In this document: positions 1 to 11,109 of the stretch, one piece after another
Layout of the letters: each line of letters begins with the position of its first letter
Position numbering within the stretch: the stretch's first letter is position 1
DNA from: Theodoxus fluviatilis
Taxonomy: Eukaryota > Mollusca > Gastropoda > Cycloneritida > Neritidae
Assembly (NCBI GenBank): GCA_034096865.1
Contig: JAWQFJ010016421.1
Location: 1 to 60,000 of the forward strand
Direction of reading: 5' to 3'
DNA length: 60,000 nucleotides
Program-made: the position numbers and the translations under genes
Notes under the pieces: generated by a model
The model's input: the letters and a program-made list of their open reading frames with translations, nothing else
Told to the model about the DNA's origin: nothing
Database searches by the model: none

Positions 1-139
1 AGAAATGTTTACGGATCCATTCTTACTAGGAGCTCTTGGGTAGACGATTGATGATCGAAATGGTCTCGTTTCAAATGGAATACATTACTTATATACTTTA
101 AAAGGAAAATCATACACAGCTCCCCACCCCCCCAACCCC

Positions 140-240
<101 letters not shown>

Positions 241-583
241 CGCACTCCCGCAAACACACACACATACACACACATACAAATGTGTATACACATGTACAAA
301 CACATTTTCACTCTGCACACACATGAACACAGACACGAGTGCTCTACTATGCTTCCAAGGTCGTCATCATGATGACGCTAAGAATTATATGTTGGGAGCG
401 CTTTTTGATGCATGTTACCAATATTACAATGCCATCACATCGTTATATTATAATGAGCTCGCGTCTGCGAATGGCCTCTTGGCACACGACAAAACATCGA
501 TAAAATTAAATGAATGAACACATGAATGAATGAATGAATGAATGAACGAACGAATAGATGATGAATCAATGAAAAAAAGGAAA

Positions 584-752
584 GAAGTTTCAGTCTATCA
601 ACCTTTGTAGGCTATTTAAGGGCACTGAACATGGAACTCACTGGAACTGGTTAGATTATGAGCATATCAAGTCACGAGTTCCCCAGTTATTCGCCACATA
701 TGAATCGTTTAGGGAGACGTGGTGGATCTGTTCTTAGCCCCAACCCACATAG
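584..752 (-). mobile_element. ~190-bp retroposon-like family R1, diverged copy
   Basis: It is recognised by TATCAACCTTTGTAGGCTAT, then AGTCACGAGTTCCCCAGTTA and TTAGGGAGACG, CCCCAACCCACA. In the sense (minus) direction it ends with a tandem (TTCA)n tail, seen on the plus strand as (TGAA)n at 507-560. Confidence 0.6.
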
Positions 753-1889
753 CAGCGGATTAAGTGGAATAGAACCGACCAACATGACAAAATAAAAATA
801 TGCTGGATAGTGCCCCACTTAAAGCGCGTGTACAAATGTAACGGGAAAGTCACCAGCAAATGTAATTTGTATGAAGATGAAAAAGAAGCAGTTAAGCTGT
901 TTCAAGTTGATCGGTTTTCTTCATTTTTCTAATGTAATGCAATTTATGTATACTCCTACGTAGATGAAGATGAAACATAATTACAAACTCGAAGAAGTTG
1001 TCGAAAGACCGTCACAGAAATGGTACCTGCGTATGCAAGCAACATCAAACATATTTGACGTCTCCACACCTGCTTTACATTGGTCGAATTGCTGAGAAAA
1101 TGAATAGTGAGATTGCGTTTCCATGAAACTCTGAGACGAATAGAGGCCAAGAAAACTTTTGCACAACGAATCGTCCTTGCAAAGTGCATTTATAATCCTT
1201 CCCCACCTGAGTTGTGGAGATGCAAAACAGACCTCTCTGAGTCTTCCCCTGGAGCTAAACACAGTTTAAGTGCTCCTCTGGCTCTTTTCATCGCAGTGTT
1301 TATGACATGTACGTGGATTACTTTCTCCCTGTCATCCGTAGCAGCCGCCACAGTTCGTCTGCGTCTTGCGTAATTAATTCAGGCAGGAGTTTCTGCTAGC
1401 CAGGCCTGGTGCTACGAAGTTTGGTTCCTTTCAGCGCCGCACAAGTGGCAAAGTCTGCGTGCTGAACGCATACGCCGAAGTCATCAATAGTTTGACGTCA
1501 TCAACTTCGTGATGAGTGATAAAATATATCTTAATACTTTTAATTTCAAAACGAGATCACAGATAAGCTTCGAAATTTAACGGATTGTTTCTTGGATGAA
1601 ACCCTGATTTTCCACCAAGTTTCATCAGAATCAGTGGTGAACCTTTTGAGTTATGTTGCTGAATAACTATTTAAGTAACTAATTAACCAAGCGATAGTAA
1701 AACATAACCTCCGTGGCAGAGACACCTACATGTACGTCCAAGCTACGTACTTACCATGCCATGCTTCTCACAGTCGCAACTGCAGGCAGAAACTACGTTC
1801 ACTTTCAGTGTCGACTTTTTCTGCCCTTCAGGAATGAGCTTCACCCTGGAGAGAGCGACACACGGCAATTAAACACTGACCCGCTGGCA
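753..1889. other. No gene recognised
   Basis: Mixed-composition sequence with only short open frames (under 95 codons, overlapping on both strands, no domain signature). If the integrin gene extends this far, its later exons were not found here. Confidence 0.5.
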
Positions 1890-1961
1890 TGTGCCTTGAC
1901 TTAATTAACGCAGTGTGCCTTGTCCTAATTAACGCAGTGTGCCTTGTCCTAATTAACGCAG
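1890..1961. repeat. 24-bp tandem repeat, three copies
   Basis: TGTGCCTTGTCCTAATTAAC plus GCAG is repeated at 1890-1913 (two differences), 1914-1937 and 1938-1961 (the last two identical). Confidence 0.9.
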
Positions 1962-2156
1962 TGTGTCTGAGAAAAGTCAACAGGCACGTAAGATAACAAT
2001 CAACGCCTCGTGTAAATTAAATCAATCCGTCTAAGGACCGCTCAAGAATATTTTTTCGACAATGAGAGTGTTTAACGTAGGAAAGCTTGGTCATAGCTGT
2101 CAGATGTCCCGTTACTATTCTGTCTATGCACTAATGGAATCGTATTGAGAAGCTCT

Positions 2157-2702
<546 letters not shown>

Positions 2703-2841
2703 CAGGGCAGGGCAGGTATATGAAGGTTGCATGGAAGAGGTGGTTAGCTCTAGTGTACGTACTTACACCCACAAATGCAACAAAACGCAGAAAGAAAATT
2801 ACGGACCAAAGCAAGATACCTGCAGCTTTAATGGTTTTTAC

Positions 2842-2894
2842 CTTTTTGGCCGAGTCATGCAGCTTTTCAGCATTACCGTCACGTTGAAGTAAAC
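2842..2894 (-). CDS. Candidate integrin hybrid-domain exon
   Basis: A 53-bp segment between CAACCCTTTCAG and the donor AAAAAG/GTAAAA. One frame reads VYFNVTVMLKSCMTRPK, like the V.F.V.V....C strand after the betaI domain in integrin beta chains. A second open frame (LLQRDGNAEKLHDSAKK) is equally free of stops. Phase cannot be tied to a neighbour because intermediate exons are missing. Confidence 0.38.
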
Positions 2895-5614
2895 CTGAAA
2901 GGGTTGAAACAAGGTGCCGTGAGAGCAAAGGGAAGCCGGAAGCCATTCGACATATACAGGGCAATAAAATGAACGCTCGTGGCACCATTCCCATCATCAC
3001 ATCCGAGATCGTGAAACATGGCAAAAGTAAAGCGGCAACTGCAGTGCGAGCAGCAGGGAAAGAAATGTGGCAGAAAAAGCGCAGGAGTTTTGTAGCTCAC
3101 AGGAAGTTCTGCCCTCCGTAGGCTACGTTTGCCCATCGCGAAATTCTCAGTGCGCTATAGTCCCCAGTTTTCTCTCCCTGACGGGCTTGGGATGCTGCCA
3201 GGCACATTAAAAAAATACAACAACAACAGAATAAAACAACGAGATAATATGATGAAGGTGGCTGCGCACTGTGATATTTACGTTGCCTTCATGAAGTTAG
3301 TCTTAAATTGTAAATCTACCACGTTAAGATTTTCGATACTGGGCAGACTCGCCGGAGCAGTCTAAGTGGAAGCGTCTCATTGGTTGATCTGCTGCAACGC
3401 TTGTCCACGATGTAGCCTGATTTTGGGGAAAGATTTCCGATAAGGGGTCACCCTAGTAGACTTGTCCGAGGAGAGGTGAGCGGGAAAGTCAGCAAAGCTG
3501 GCGGGCCAAGCAAGATGATGGGTCATACATCTGCATGGCCTAGATTAATCAATAAATGTAAATCCCGACACAAATATTCATTTATTTATTGTTTACGCCA
3601 GTCAGTTGCTGTGACCCGTCAGCTTGCGTGGCCTGGCAGCCTCGCTGTCTTTCCCGCACCCCTGTCTTCGGACGAGACCACCAGTGTGACCTATTATCGG
3701 AAGTTTATACAATATTTGTGCTCAAAAGTTGATAATTGATATTGAATAGCAGAAAATGCAGGCAGCTCTATGTATACTTTTATTTATCAACTTGTGACAT
3801 CATGCCCTTGTACTTACGTAAGGACCATGACAATCCCATCGAAGAGTGCATTTATCAGGTATACGCTGCCTGACTTTAAAGGTATGTTCACGTTGCTGTA
3901 ACTAACGGAGATGTGCCATTACTCACAGTGACGTGCAGTGGATCCAACATATACAGAAAACGCTAAACGTAAATGTCTTTTATTATAAAAAGAAACATAA
4001 ATCCATGCTTTTTCAGTGCGAATTTGCCGTTTACTGACCACCCTTTTTGTGTATAAGAGTCGATACTTTTTCTCACCTCGCCAGGTTGCACTTGTCCACA
4101 TTTGGCAATAGGTTTCTTCCACCGGAATCTACGTGAAAACGCAATGGAATTACAGGCGCTCCTTTCAGTCCGATCAACATGGACACGGTTAGAGGCATTG
4201 ATTCACACTCTCAGATACACATAACCGCATACGTCGAGAAATCTAAGCATGGATGTTTTTTGCATGAATAATGTATACACACAAAGGATGCACAAGAGTA
4301 CGGACATAGTGAAACGAAACAGCGCTTTAAAACGCACATAAGCGTGCGTATACCCAATGATATCATTTTGATTGTTTTGACGATACAAACGTGCCAGTAT
4401 TTCCCTCTACACACCCGCCCCCTTACTCACTGCTTGCAAGTAGACGATACTTTCAATTTGACCTGTCGGGGGTGTCGGAAGCGCACAGACAAGACATTCT
4501 GAAAAAGAACAACAGGGAATTCAGGGAACCACTATTTCCACTACATACTCATCTGAGGCGTGTTTCCCAGACTATGGATACGCACTCCAAAGGAAACCAA
4601 AGAGCGTTTCCTGCATGCTTTTCAAGTGACCTCTGTAACCAGTAGATGACTCGGTATCAAAATTGAGCCGAAAAAGCAAACAATGTCTGGATTTGGAAAC
4701 GGCTTTGTTACACGTGCAAGACCAGACTGACTGGAGGTTCCATAAGATTACTGTGATCACTTAAACATAGACAGGAAATGCTTTTATTAATTGCTTTTGA
4801 TTGTTTAGATCGTTTTTGATTGCATATCTATATTTCTGTGAAACCCGCCTCTGTAAAAAGATGGTCTCTGATGGCGACGATAACAAAACGTTTATCAACA
4901 TCGACCGATACTCAGGCTGCTCGCATTCTGAGAAAGCGTGAAGGAGCGAGTGGACAAGTTGATTATACGAACGGCAAGGTTCCTCCTCATGAGTGCAGCT
5001 ATTACGTTTGCAGAAGCATTGCAACTGACTGACATAAAGAAACGAAGCTTGCAAAGGACAGATCAAAAAAAGTTCACGACCTAAGGAGCGTTTCGAACCC
5101 GCAACCTTACGGCAGACGCACAAAAGCCCCTGACGTTGTTCGAGGGTATCTCAGGAATAGAAGTCTTCCGAAGCAAGAAAGCTGAGGGCTTACCTCTAAG
5201 GCTTGCACGGTGACTAGAAAAGTAGACCAAGCTCCTGAAATAAAAAGGAGGCGTGTTTCATTTACGTTCTAGTGTCGTGTCTGCACGCGATATCTCAAAG
5301 CGCTGGCGATCGGCGTGGACATCTACGAGGCATCTGCTTAGACAATAACGCCTAGAGACAAGGAGGGCAGCGGGTTTTCTTCCAATTTGAGAGGAAATTG
5401 ATAGAACAGACGAAAGACAATTTCCTCCGATGGGGAGCACAGTTCCATGCGTTTAGATTGGGTTCACCCTTCAGCCATGGACACTGTGGCTTGAAGTGTA
5501 ATTTCCGCATTGGACACCAAGGTCAAGGCAGACTCTGTCAACTGCTTGGGATTGGCATCCGACAGCACAAATCGATGGCCCTCTAAGATTGACGGACGCT
5601 AACTACTACTACCT

Positions 5615-5681
<67 letters not shown>

Positions 5682-5693
5682 CACTACTACTAT

Positions 5694-5744
<51 letters not shown>

Positions 5745-5811
5745 CACTGCTATCACTACTACTACTACTACCACTACTATCTCCTACTACTACTACCCCT
5801 AATATCACTAT

Positions 5812-5862
<51 letters not shown>

Positions 5863-5932
5863 CACTACTATCACAACTACTACTACTACCACTATCGTTG
5901 CTGCTGCTACTACTAATACAACATCAACACCA

Positions 5933-5978
<46 letters not shown>

Positions 5979-6023
5979 ACACCACCACCTCCACTACTAC
6001 TGCTACTACTCCTACTTTTATTT

Positions 6024-6069
<46 letters not shown>

Positions 6070-6344
6070 AAGTGTTCAGAGGTTAAGATGTTTGCCTCTC
6101 AATGGCGTAATGCCTAGTATGAACCGCGCTCTGTGCTGCGAGGATCCCAGAATTTCGTCCTTAAGCAACGTTCTGAATGCCCATGCGGTGATTTTGTTAC
6201 CTATGCACCGAAAATTACAGGAATGACGGGGACAGTCGATGGGTATCATCTTTTTGTGGAATGAAATAAAGCAGTCAGTCAGTTGGTTAATAGTCACCCA
6301 GCTAGCTCGACTGCCATGCAGCAATAAAGACGTACTCTACATAA

Positions 6345-6414
<70 letters not shown>

Positions 6415-8737
6415 TCCAAACTGCATTTTAAGGAATCAGGTCTCGTGAATTTTCGACGAGTTCCATTTTATCATATTACGGTGTCACGCCGCATCTCAAT
6501 GTGTCTGTCACAGACTGAAATGATCCACAGGGATCAGATTCTCACCTCTCCTCAGCTGAAGTGTTGCTGTCTGGGGAGACACCAACCTTTTCTGGGACAG
6601 TTGCTTGGCCTGCACAAACCAAGAAAGATCTCAGACGTATTTCAGATGCAATACACACTAATAACACTATTAACAGCACCAAAATCAGTCGAGGGAATCA
6701 CAGAAGAGGCAACAGCAGCAAGACGAGTAACAGCAGGAACCATCAACAGCAGAATGATTGGTGGCCGGTCTGTTTCTGCTCCTGGACTGAGTTTTATTTT
6801 AAGTCTTCCTGGTGGTCAGAATTTCAGCATTCCCCTGTGCTCGGCACCCAGAGTGGATCGTCATGACCCGAGGCGGGTTCCTTAAACTGATCGCTCGCTA
6901 GCTAAGTAATCCAAGGAATACGTCCTGTTTCGCAGGGAGTGCTTGCTGCAATCAGACGCAACGCCCAGTCAGTCGATTCTTGCAATAAAACTGTCTCCGA
7001 AACCCAGCATCTCCTTATTTCTGTAGCCATCTTGATACTCACTTCCGTTTCTTCCGTAGCTAGCGCAGTACGTCCGCCCGCCTTCGAGACGTTTGCTTCT
7101 GATCGCTCCTAAAAAACGCACTTTTGACATAATTCAAGGGGCGCGTTGCTTTCGCTAAGAACCTTGCAAGATCTTGTGAGGGTTAGGCCGGTTTCAACAT
7201 TTGTTATCATATGAAAGCAGATGTAAAGGCAGTCAAATGTTTGACACACGTTGACATCGGCCTCCTACTTGCCATCTAGATAGGCTAAGCAACGCGCTCC
7301 AGTTTCCCCCAGTGGCCTCTTTGGCTGTGTGGAAACCTCTGACTAAGCGACTGAGGAACGAGTAAGCCTCCAATGCACGGCAGCTTGGGGATCCAACTGG
7401 TGAGGGGGGTCATTGTGCGGCTCCTGCCGTATATTGTATTTTTGAGTATGAAAAACACAAAAATGGGTAGTCGTGTGCACGCAAAATGACGAGCCAATTG
7501 CAAAGAGACGGTTGATAAGATGAAGAGACAATGCATAGGTACACTTCAACCCGTAAGCATAGAGGTATGTTCATGAGTGGAATGAAAATTTAAAAAGCAA
7601 GAAGAAAACTGCAGGAACATTACTGTAAATATGTACAACCTGAACAAGTCAAAGGTCAGGCGAGAACGATGATGAAAGATGATGGGAATGCGAGAGGTAA
7701 AAAACAGGCTCATTTGCAGCAGAAAAATTAAAGCCAATAAGAACTGACGGAGAGATGGGAAGTGCCATCCTGCTATGGAACAGTCACATTACACACCTTG
7801 TGAATCTGCAGGGACTGGGTGCCAGGGTTGTGAATGGCTCGAGGATTACATCCAGCCTGCTTCAGCGTCTCAGGCTCTCCACATCGGCTGTAGCTGTAGG
7901 TCTAAAACAGGCGCACATCATTGTGAGCGTGATAATTTCTCCTCGTCACATAAGCATGTCAATGATAGGTCAAGATACTGCGCAATGCAGATTCAATCAT
8001 TTAATGGAACAAAATACAAATTCACCGACGGACAAGAGCAGCATTTGTCAGGAAGAAGTAAGAGTGCACTAGGACAGTGTGGGAAGTTTGCGGTCCTGAA
8101 TAAAATGATACATGATATGCATGCGAAGAGAGTGAGTATCATTTAGTCCATCTTTTCTTCTGATTTCATCGACACACAACATGAGGGATACCTTGGTGAA
8201 GACGTTTCTTCCCAACTACTTGTTCTAGAAGGTTTTGTTTCGTAGACGAATACAGGATAACTGTCACCACGCAAACGATGATTAAAGAGGAAGCTTTTTA
8301 ATGGGGGGGTGGGGGGTGGGGGTGGGTCTCAGTAAAACGTCTTTTTTCACTCCTGTGCACACAATAGTGAGGGTAAACTCTTTTTTTATCGCTGCAAAGA
8401 CACTTTCAGTCAGAAAAAATGACACCAATACATCTAATTGCAGAATTGTGGACGAAATTTGGAAGTCTCCTTGTCCTGACTGACGACAATGTGGCGCTGT
8501 TTACCTGGAAGTGTTCTTTAGGTGAAGCCGTGTTTCAGACTCCTTTGTTGGGAGATCACCCAAAACACAAACAATCCAGCTGAAAGCTCTCTACGATCAT
8601 GCACTGATGGGTAGAGATAGAGAAAGTATGCGACACGCACACGCAGACACACACTAGCACGCACACAACGCATGTACACACACGCGCGCTCGCGCGCTCG
8701 CGCGCTCGGCAAACACACACACACACACATACACACA

Positions 8738-8784
<47 letters not shown>

Positions 8785-10002
8785 TGAGAGAAACAGATTT
8801 CTGCAGAACAAACAGACGGAAAGACAAAGAGACGAGAAGACGGGCAAACAGACAGAGAGGCAGGCAGGCAAACAGGCAGACTGATTGACTGACTGTCTCC
8901 GTAACTGACATGCAGACACAGAGACACATATGAAGGAATGCATCCGCGGGTTACTTAGGGCTATGATTTGCTAGCGAAGGCAATCCAAAAAGCGTTTCCG
9001 TTTTGCTTTCGTTTTTTAGTGATTGCTGTAATCAAGCTGGAGTCGGTATCAAAATTGGGACAAAAAGCAGGCAACGTATGATTTTGGAAACGAAGTATTA
9101 TATAACTGATTGGACGTTGGGTATGACTAAAAAGATCGCTTAATTTAGAAAACCAGAAGCAAAACGCCTTTTGAATTGCCATTACTAGCGTACCATTGTT
9201 CTGGGTAACCCGCTTCCGGTCTCACCTCGTCAGCACACCAGGCGCACTGCGGGTTGGCGCGGATGCACTCCCCGCACTCCCTGGTGGTCTGTGGACAGGG
9301 GGATGCTTGGCCTGCACAACGAATACGTCACAGTGATGTCCTGCTGCACGCTTTACAGTCTTGCATCTATCGGAACTTTGTTCCTTCTTCTCCGAGTGGA
9401 GATTGTCGTCATGGAGCTTGTCACTGTCGTCATCGTCGCCGTCGAGTTTATCGTCTATGGCCTCGTTGTCATCGTCGTTGTCGTCGTGGTCCTCCTCCTC
9501 CTCCTCCTCCTCCTCCTCCTCCTCCTCCTCCCCCTCCACCTTTCCCTCCTCCTCCTCCTCCTCCTCCTCCTCCTCCTCCTCCTCCTCCTCCTCCTCCTCC
9601 TCCTCCTCCTCCTCCTCCTCCTCCTCCTCCTCCTCCTTCTCCTCCTCCTCCTCCTCCTCCTCCTCCTCCTTCTCCTCCTCCTCCTTCTCCTCCTCCTCCT
9701 CCTCCTCCTCCTCCTCCTCCTCCTCCTCCTCCTTCTTCTCCATCTCCATCATCATCATGTTGTTTAAGAATTTTAAAGTTCGCTGACTGAAAATTAGAGC
9801 AGCCTATATTCTCTTTGTGATTGATGTCTTTAAAACATTATGCCTGATACTTTTGTCAAAAAGTGAATAAGCACAAAGAATTGAAAGTTATCTTCAGCTC
9901 TCAATTGGCGCTCAATGGAAGTGAGAATAGTGATGATCATTCAGACTACTCACTTTTCGCACAGAAAGCAGTCAGAGCCAGCGCCACCAGCATTGACCTC
10001 AT
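2842..10002 (-). CDS. Integrin beta subunit gene, 5' part (split gene, partial)
   Basis: Integrin beta subunits are single-pass membrane receptors that pair with an alpha subunit to bind matrix or cell-surface ligands. Read on the minus strand, consecutive exons give a signal peptide, a cysteine-rich PSI domain with CGECIRANPQCAWC, the following SRCGEPETLKQAGCNP segment, and hybrid-domain strands with SPQTATLQLRRG and TFLVTVQALE. This is the canonical order of an integrin beta N-terminus. Exons 9954-10002, 9226-9311, 7797-7901, 6546-6609 and 5194-5234 all have GT donors and AG acceptors, and their phases match at every junction (1/2, 0/0, 0/0, 1/2). Further candidates at 4431-4498, 4077-4128 and 2842-2894 fit the betaI and hybrid domains less securely. 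The exon expected to encode DYPVDLYYLMD with the DxSxS metal site was not found, and the EGF, membrane and cytoplasmic parts are not visible. Exons are only 41-105 bp and introns 0.7-1.4 kb. The gene presumably continues past the left edge. Whether it is functional is not certain. Confidence 0.72.
3425..3708. mobile_element. Miniature inverted-repeat element, family F1 copy 1
   Basis: The left arm (3425-3520: GACTTGTCCGAGGAGAGG, GGGAAAGTCAGCAAAGCTGG) is mirrored by the right arm (3610-3705: CCTGGCAGCCTCGCTG, TTCGGACGAGACCACC) around an AT-rich centre. The same arms recur at 55.9-56.2 kb. It lies between the candidate integrin exons at 4077 and 2894. Confidence 0.7.
4077..4128 (-). CDS. Candidate integrin betaI-domain exon (LLPN...C.L)
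   Basis: A 52-bp segment with acceptor CGTTTTCACGTAG and donor GCGAG/GTGAGA. With two carried bases it reads (D)SGGRNLLPNVDKCNLA. Integrin betaI domains have AGDGKLGGIV.PNDG.CHL at this point, so the G..LPN...C.L pattern and the order in the gene agree. The exon that should precede it (IGWR...LLVF.TDA) was not recognised between 4139 and 4430. Confidence 0.45.
4431..4498 (-). CDS. Candidate integrin betaI-domain exon
   Basis: A 68-bp segment between the strong acceptor GTTCTTTTTCAG and the strong donor GTGAGTAAG. In the frame that starts with two carried bases it reads CLVCALPTPPTGQIESIVYL and then QA. This resembles the betaI stretch PEGG.DAI.Q..VC. A second open frame (NVLSVRFRHPRQ...) also exists, so the assignment rests on splice signals and position more than on identity. 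Confidence 0.42.
4590..4795. mobile_element. Miniature inverted-repeat element, family F2 copy 1
   Basis: It is homologous to 8970-9190 across its length, including CGGTATCAAAATTG followed by AAAAAGCA and TTTGGAAACG. Its ends are imperfect inverted repeats (AGAGCGTTTCC on the left, GGAAATGCTTTT on the right). It lies in the gap between integrin exon 5194-5234 and candidate exon 4431-4498, where the metal-site exon is expected. Confidence 0.65.
4830..5030 (-). other. Weak coding candidate resembling the betaI specificity loop
   Basis: One minus-strand frame contains NSCTHEEEPCRSYNQLVHSL (from about 4998 down to 4939). Two cysteines six residues apart, followed by a segment with Tyr and His, loosely resemble the specificity-determining loop of integrin betaI domains (NPC......C....Y.H.L). 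The splice signals are poor: the acceptor is ATGTCAG and no strong donor follows. It is placed correctly between 5194 and 4498, but the frame could be chance. Confidence 0.2.
5046..5170 (-). mobile_element. Possible tRNA-like SINE relic
   Basis: The minus strand has GGTTGCGGGTTCGAAACGCT, containing a B-box-like GGTTCGAAAC, and 30 bp later a T7 run that could end pol III transcription. The T stem does not pair well and no clover-leaf can be drawn, so it is not a tRNA gene. Confidence 0.3.
5194..5234 (-). CDS. Integrin beta exon: strand leading into the betaI domain
   Basis: A very short, 41-bp exon with the excellent acceptor TTTTTATTTCAG and donor GAG/GTAAGC. It starts with two bases that complete the Gly codon of the previous exon and then reads AWSTFLVTVQALE. 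The family has G....F.V....A.DYPVDLYYLMD here, so the next exon should carry the metal-ion motif. That exon is not recognised downstream. Confidence 0.65.
5602..6069. repeat. (TAC)n microsatellite
   Basis: About 470 bp of ACT/TAC triplets with CAC, TCC and TGC variants, in the intron between integrin exons 6546 and 5234. Confidence 0.95.
6070..6290 (+). mobile_element. Possible tRNA-derived SINE
   Basis: It begins right after (TAC)n with CAGAGGTTAAGATGTTTGCC, similar to the head of tRNA-derived molluscan SINEs. A weak B-box-like GAGGATCCCAG follows. It ends with GAATGAAATAAAGCAGTCAG repeats, the same AATAAA-plus-tandem-repeat ending as the LINE family. Promoter boxes are degenerate. Confidence 0.35.
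6347..6417. repeat. (TC)n microsatellite
   Basis: A nearly pure dinucleotide run with one TA interruption, 60 bp after the possible SINE end at 6290. Confidence 0.95.
6546..6609 (-). CDS. Integrin beta exon: hybrid domain strand
   Basis: A 64-bp exon with acceptor TTTGTGCAG and donor AGAG/GTGAGA. It translates as AKQLSQKRLVSPQTATLQLRR plus the first base of a Gly codon. The SPQ...L.LR.G motif is the start of the hybrid domain, just before the betaI domain, in integrin beta chains. It is phase 0 in and phase 1 out, matching the exons on both sides. Confidence 0.75.
7797..7901 (-). CDS. Integrin beta exon: PSI domain, second half
   Basis: A 105-bp, 35-codon exon between TTTTAG and the donor AAG/GTGTGT. 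It encodes TYSYSRCGEPETLKQAGCNP, then RAIHNPGTQSLQIHK. The RC...E.L...GC....I.NP arrangement matches the segment that follows the WC.D motif in integrin beta subunits. It starts and ends in phase 0, as required by both neighbours. Confidence 0.8.
8629..8783. repeat. Alternating purine-pyrimidine tract, (CA)n with (CGCGCGCT)3
   Basis: (CA)n-type repeats are interrupted at 8682-8709 by three CGCGCGCT units. The entire tract alternates purine and pyrimidine and is a candidate for Z-form DNA. Confidence 0.9.
8820..8895. repeat. Tetranucleotide-rich CAGA/GGCA tract
   Basis: Short AGACGG, GGCAGGCAGGCA and CTGACTGACTG repeats follow the (CA)n tract. Confidence 0.7.
8970..9190. mobile_element. Miniature inverted-repeat element, family F2 copy 2
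   Basis: The left end AAGGCAATCCAAAAAGCGTT is mirrored by the right end CGCCTTTTGAATTGCCATTA. CTAGCG occurs just outside both ends (8971-8976, 9185-9190), a possible 6-bp target duplication. It shares its interior with 4590-4795. It lies 35 bp from the donor of the PSI exon, within the intron. Confidence 0.7.
9226..9311 (-). CDS. Integrin beta exon: PSI domain, first half
   Basis: This 86-bp exon has acceptor TTGTGCAG and donor GAG/GTGAGA. It contributes 2 nt plus 28 codons, including CPQTTRECGECIRANPQC and then AWCADE. The spacing Cys-x2-Cys-x6-Cys-x2-Cys with Trp before the last Cys is the PSI-domain signature of integrin beta chains (CxxCI...P.C.WC.D). The phase is consistent with the signal-peptide exon. 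A (TCC)n tract of about 250 bp lies 180 bp upstream, and a miniature inverted-repeat element (8970-9190) lies just inside the downstream intron. Confidence 0.8.
9490..9740. repeat. (TCC)n microsatellite
   Basis: About 250 bp of TCC with occasional TTC, between the integrin signal-peptide and PSI exons. Poly-Pro, poly-Ser, poly-Leu and poly-Glu frames across it are artefacts. Confidence 0.95.
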
Positions 10003-10020
10003 AGTGGCAGAGCTGTAGAC
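9954..10020 (-). CDS. Integrin beta exon: start codon and signal peptide
   Basis: The minus strand shows an acceptor TCTGTGCAG, then 18 nt of leader, then an ATG at 10002-10000 opening MRSMLVALALTAFCAK. This is a typical signal-peptide core with a hydrophobic stretch and small residues near the cleavage site. The exon ends at GCGAAAA followed by the strong donor GTGAGT (9953-9948). One base is carried over and completes a Ser codon with the first two bases of the next exon. The acceptor before the ATG implies at least one upstream noncoding exon. Confidence 0.72.
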
Positions 10021-10133
10021 CTGCACAGAGTAAGAAGTCTCTTTGAATAGAAGACTACATAAAAGGCAAGCATATATTCACAAACTACGAACTGTGTGAA
10101 GTTTAATTTTACCTCTACGGCTACTTTCAAACC

Positions 10134-10140
10134 AGAGAGA

Positions 10141-10232
<92 letters not shown>

Positions 10233-10276
10233 GAAAGAGGGAGAGAAAGAGGGAGAGGGAGAGAGAGGGAGAGAAA

Positions 10277-10366
<90 letters not shown>
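10134..10366. repeat. (GA)n microsatellite
   Basis: About 230 bp of GA with GGGA and AAAG variants in the middle. Confidence 0.95.
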
Positions 10367-10369
<3 letters not shown>

Positions 10370-11109
10370 TTTTATCTAATCGGGGCCATTAGACGATGAA
10401 CAATTTCATCTGAAATGAAACTCTCAGTCAATAAAACAGATGAGGCCCTGGTACGAAACATGAGGATTCATCAAGACAGGAGTGGATGGATTTAACAGTC
10501 ACAGCAATATTTAGCTAATTTGTGAATTTGCTTCAAAAACAATTGTTGCTAAATGCACGAAACTGGCTATTGCATGGCTACAGTACTGAAAGACGAAAGA
10601 TGTGTGCTTAAAAAAAGTTCGTAAACTATCATGACCATTCTGTCTGCTTAATGAAATTTATAAAAGAATAGTGGAGGATTTCACAACAAGATATAAACAT
10701 GTTTACCCCATGAAAAAGGACAATCTTGCATTCGAAGAATTCGATTTCAGATTATATGTTTCCATTGTAAGAGCAATGCAATACACAGAAAACACAAGGC
10801 AAAAACTCGTGGTTTCTGAACATAATGAAACAACGGAGATGTTCAGCAAGTAAAGCTAATGCCAAATTATCACATCATGTGTCTATAAATTCTTTGCGTT
10901 TAAATGTTGCCGTAACCAACTAGTTTTTGTGGTTACCTTGGGCTTATATTCAACGCATTCATCATATTTGTAACACTATGCAAGCAATGATGTTGCAGGA
11001 ATTTCCTGTGTGTTACAACCTTAATGTTTGCGCAAAATTGTATATATGATTGCTGTAAGCACTATAACCCTGCGAGCAAGAATATATTCGATCAAAATAT
11101 TATCCGTCA

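Noticed and set aside
5046..5120. tRNA gene suggested by GGGTTCGAAAC and a following T run
   Set aside because: T-stem mismatches and no acceptor or anticodon arm. At most a SINE relic.
7775..8146. Plus-strand 123-codon frame with many cysteines
   Set aside because: It is the antisense shadow of the integrin PSI exon at 7797-7901, plus intron sequence.
8518..8929. Cys-Val repeat frames
   Set aside because: (CA)n/(GT)n translation.
9222..9790. Four overlapping frames of Pro, Leu, Ser and Glu runs
   Set aside because: Artefacts of (TCC)n. Only the 86-bp PSI exon at 9226-9311 inside this interval is real coding sequence.
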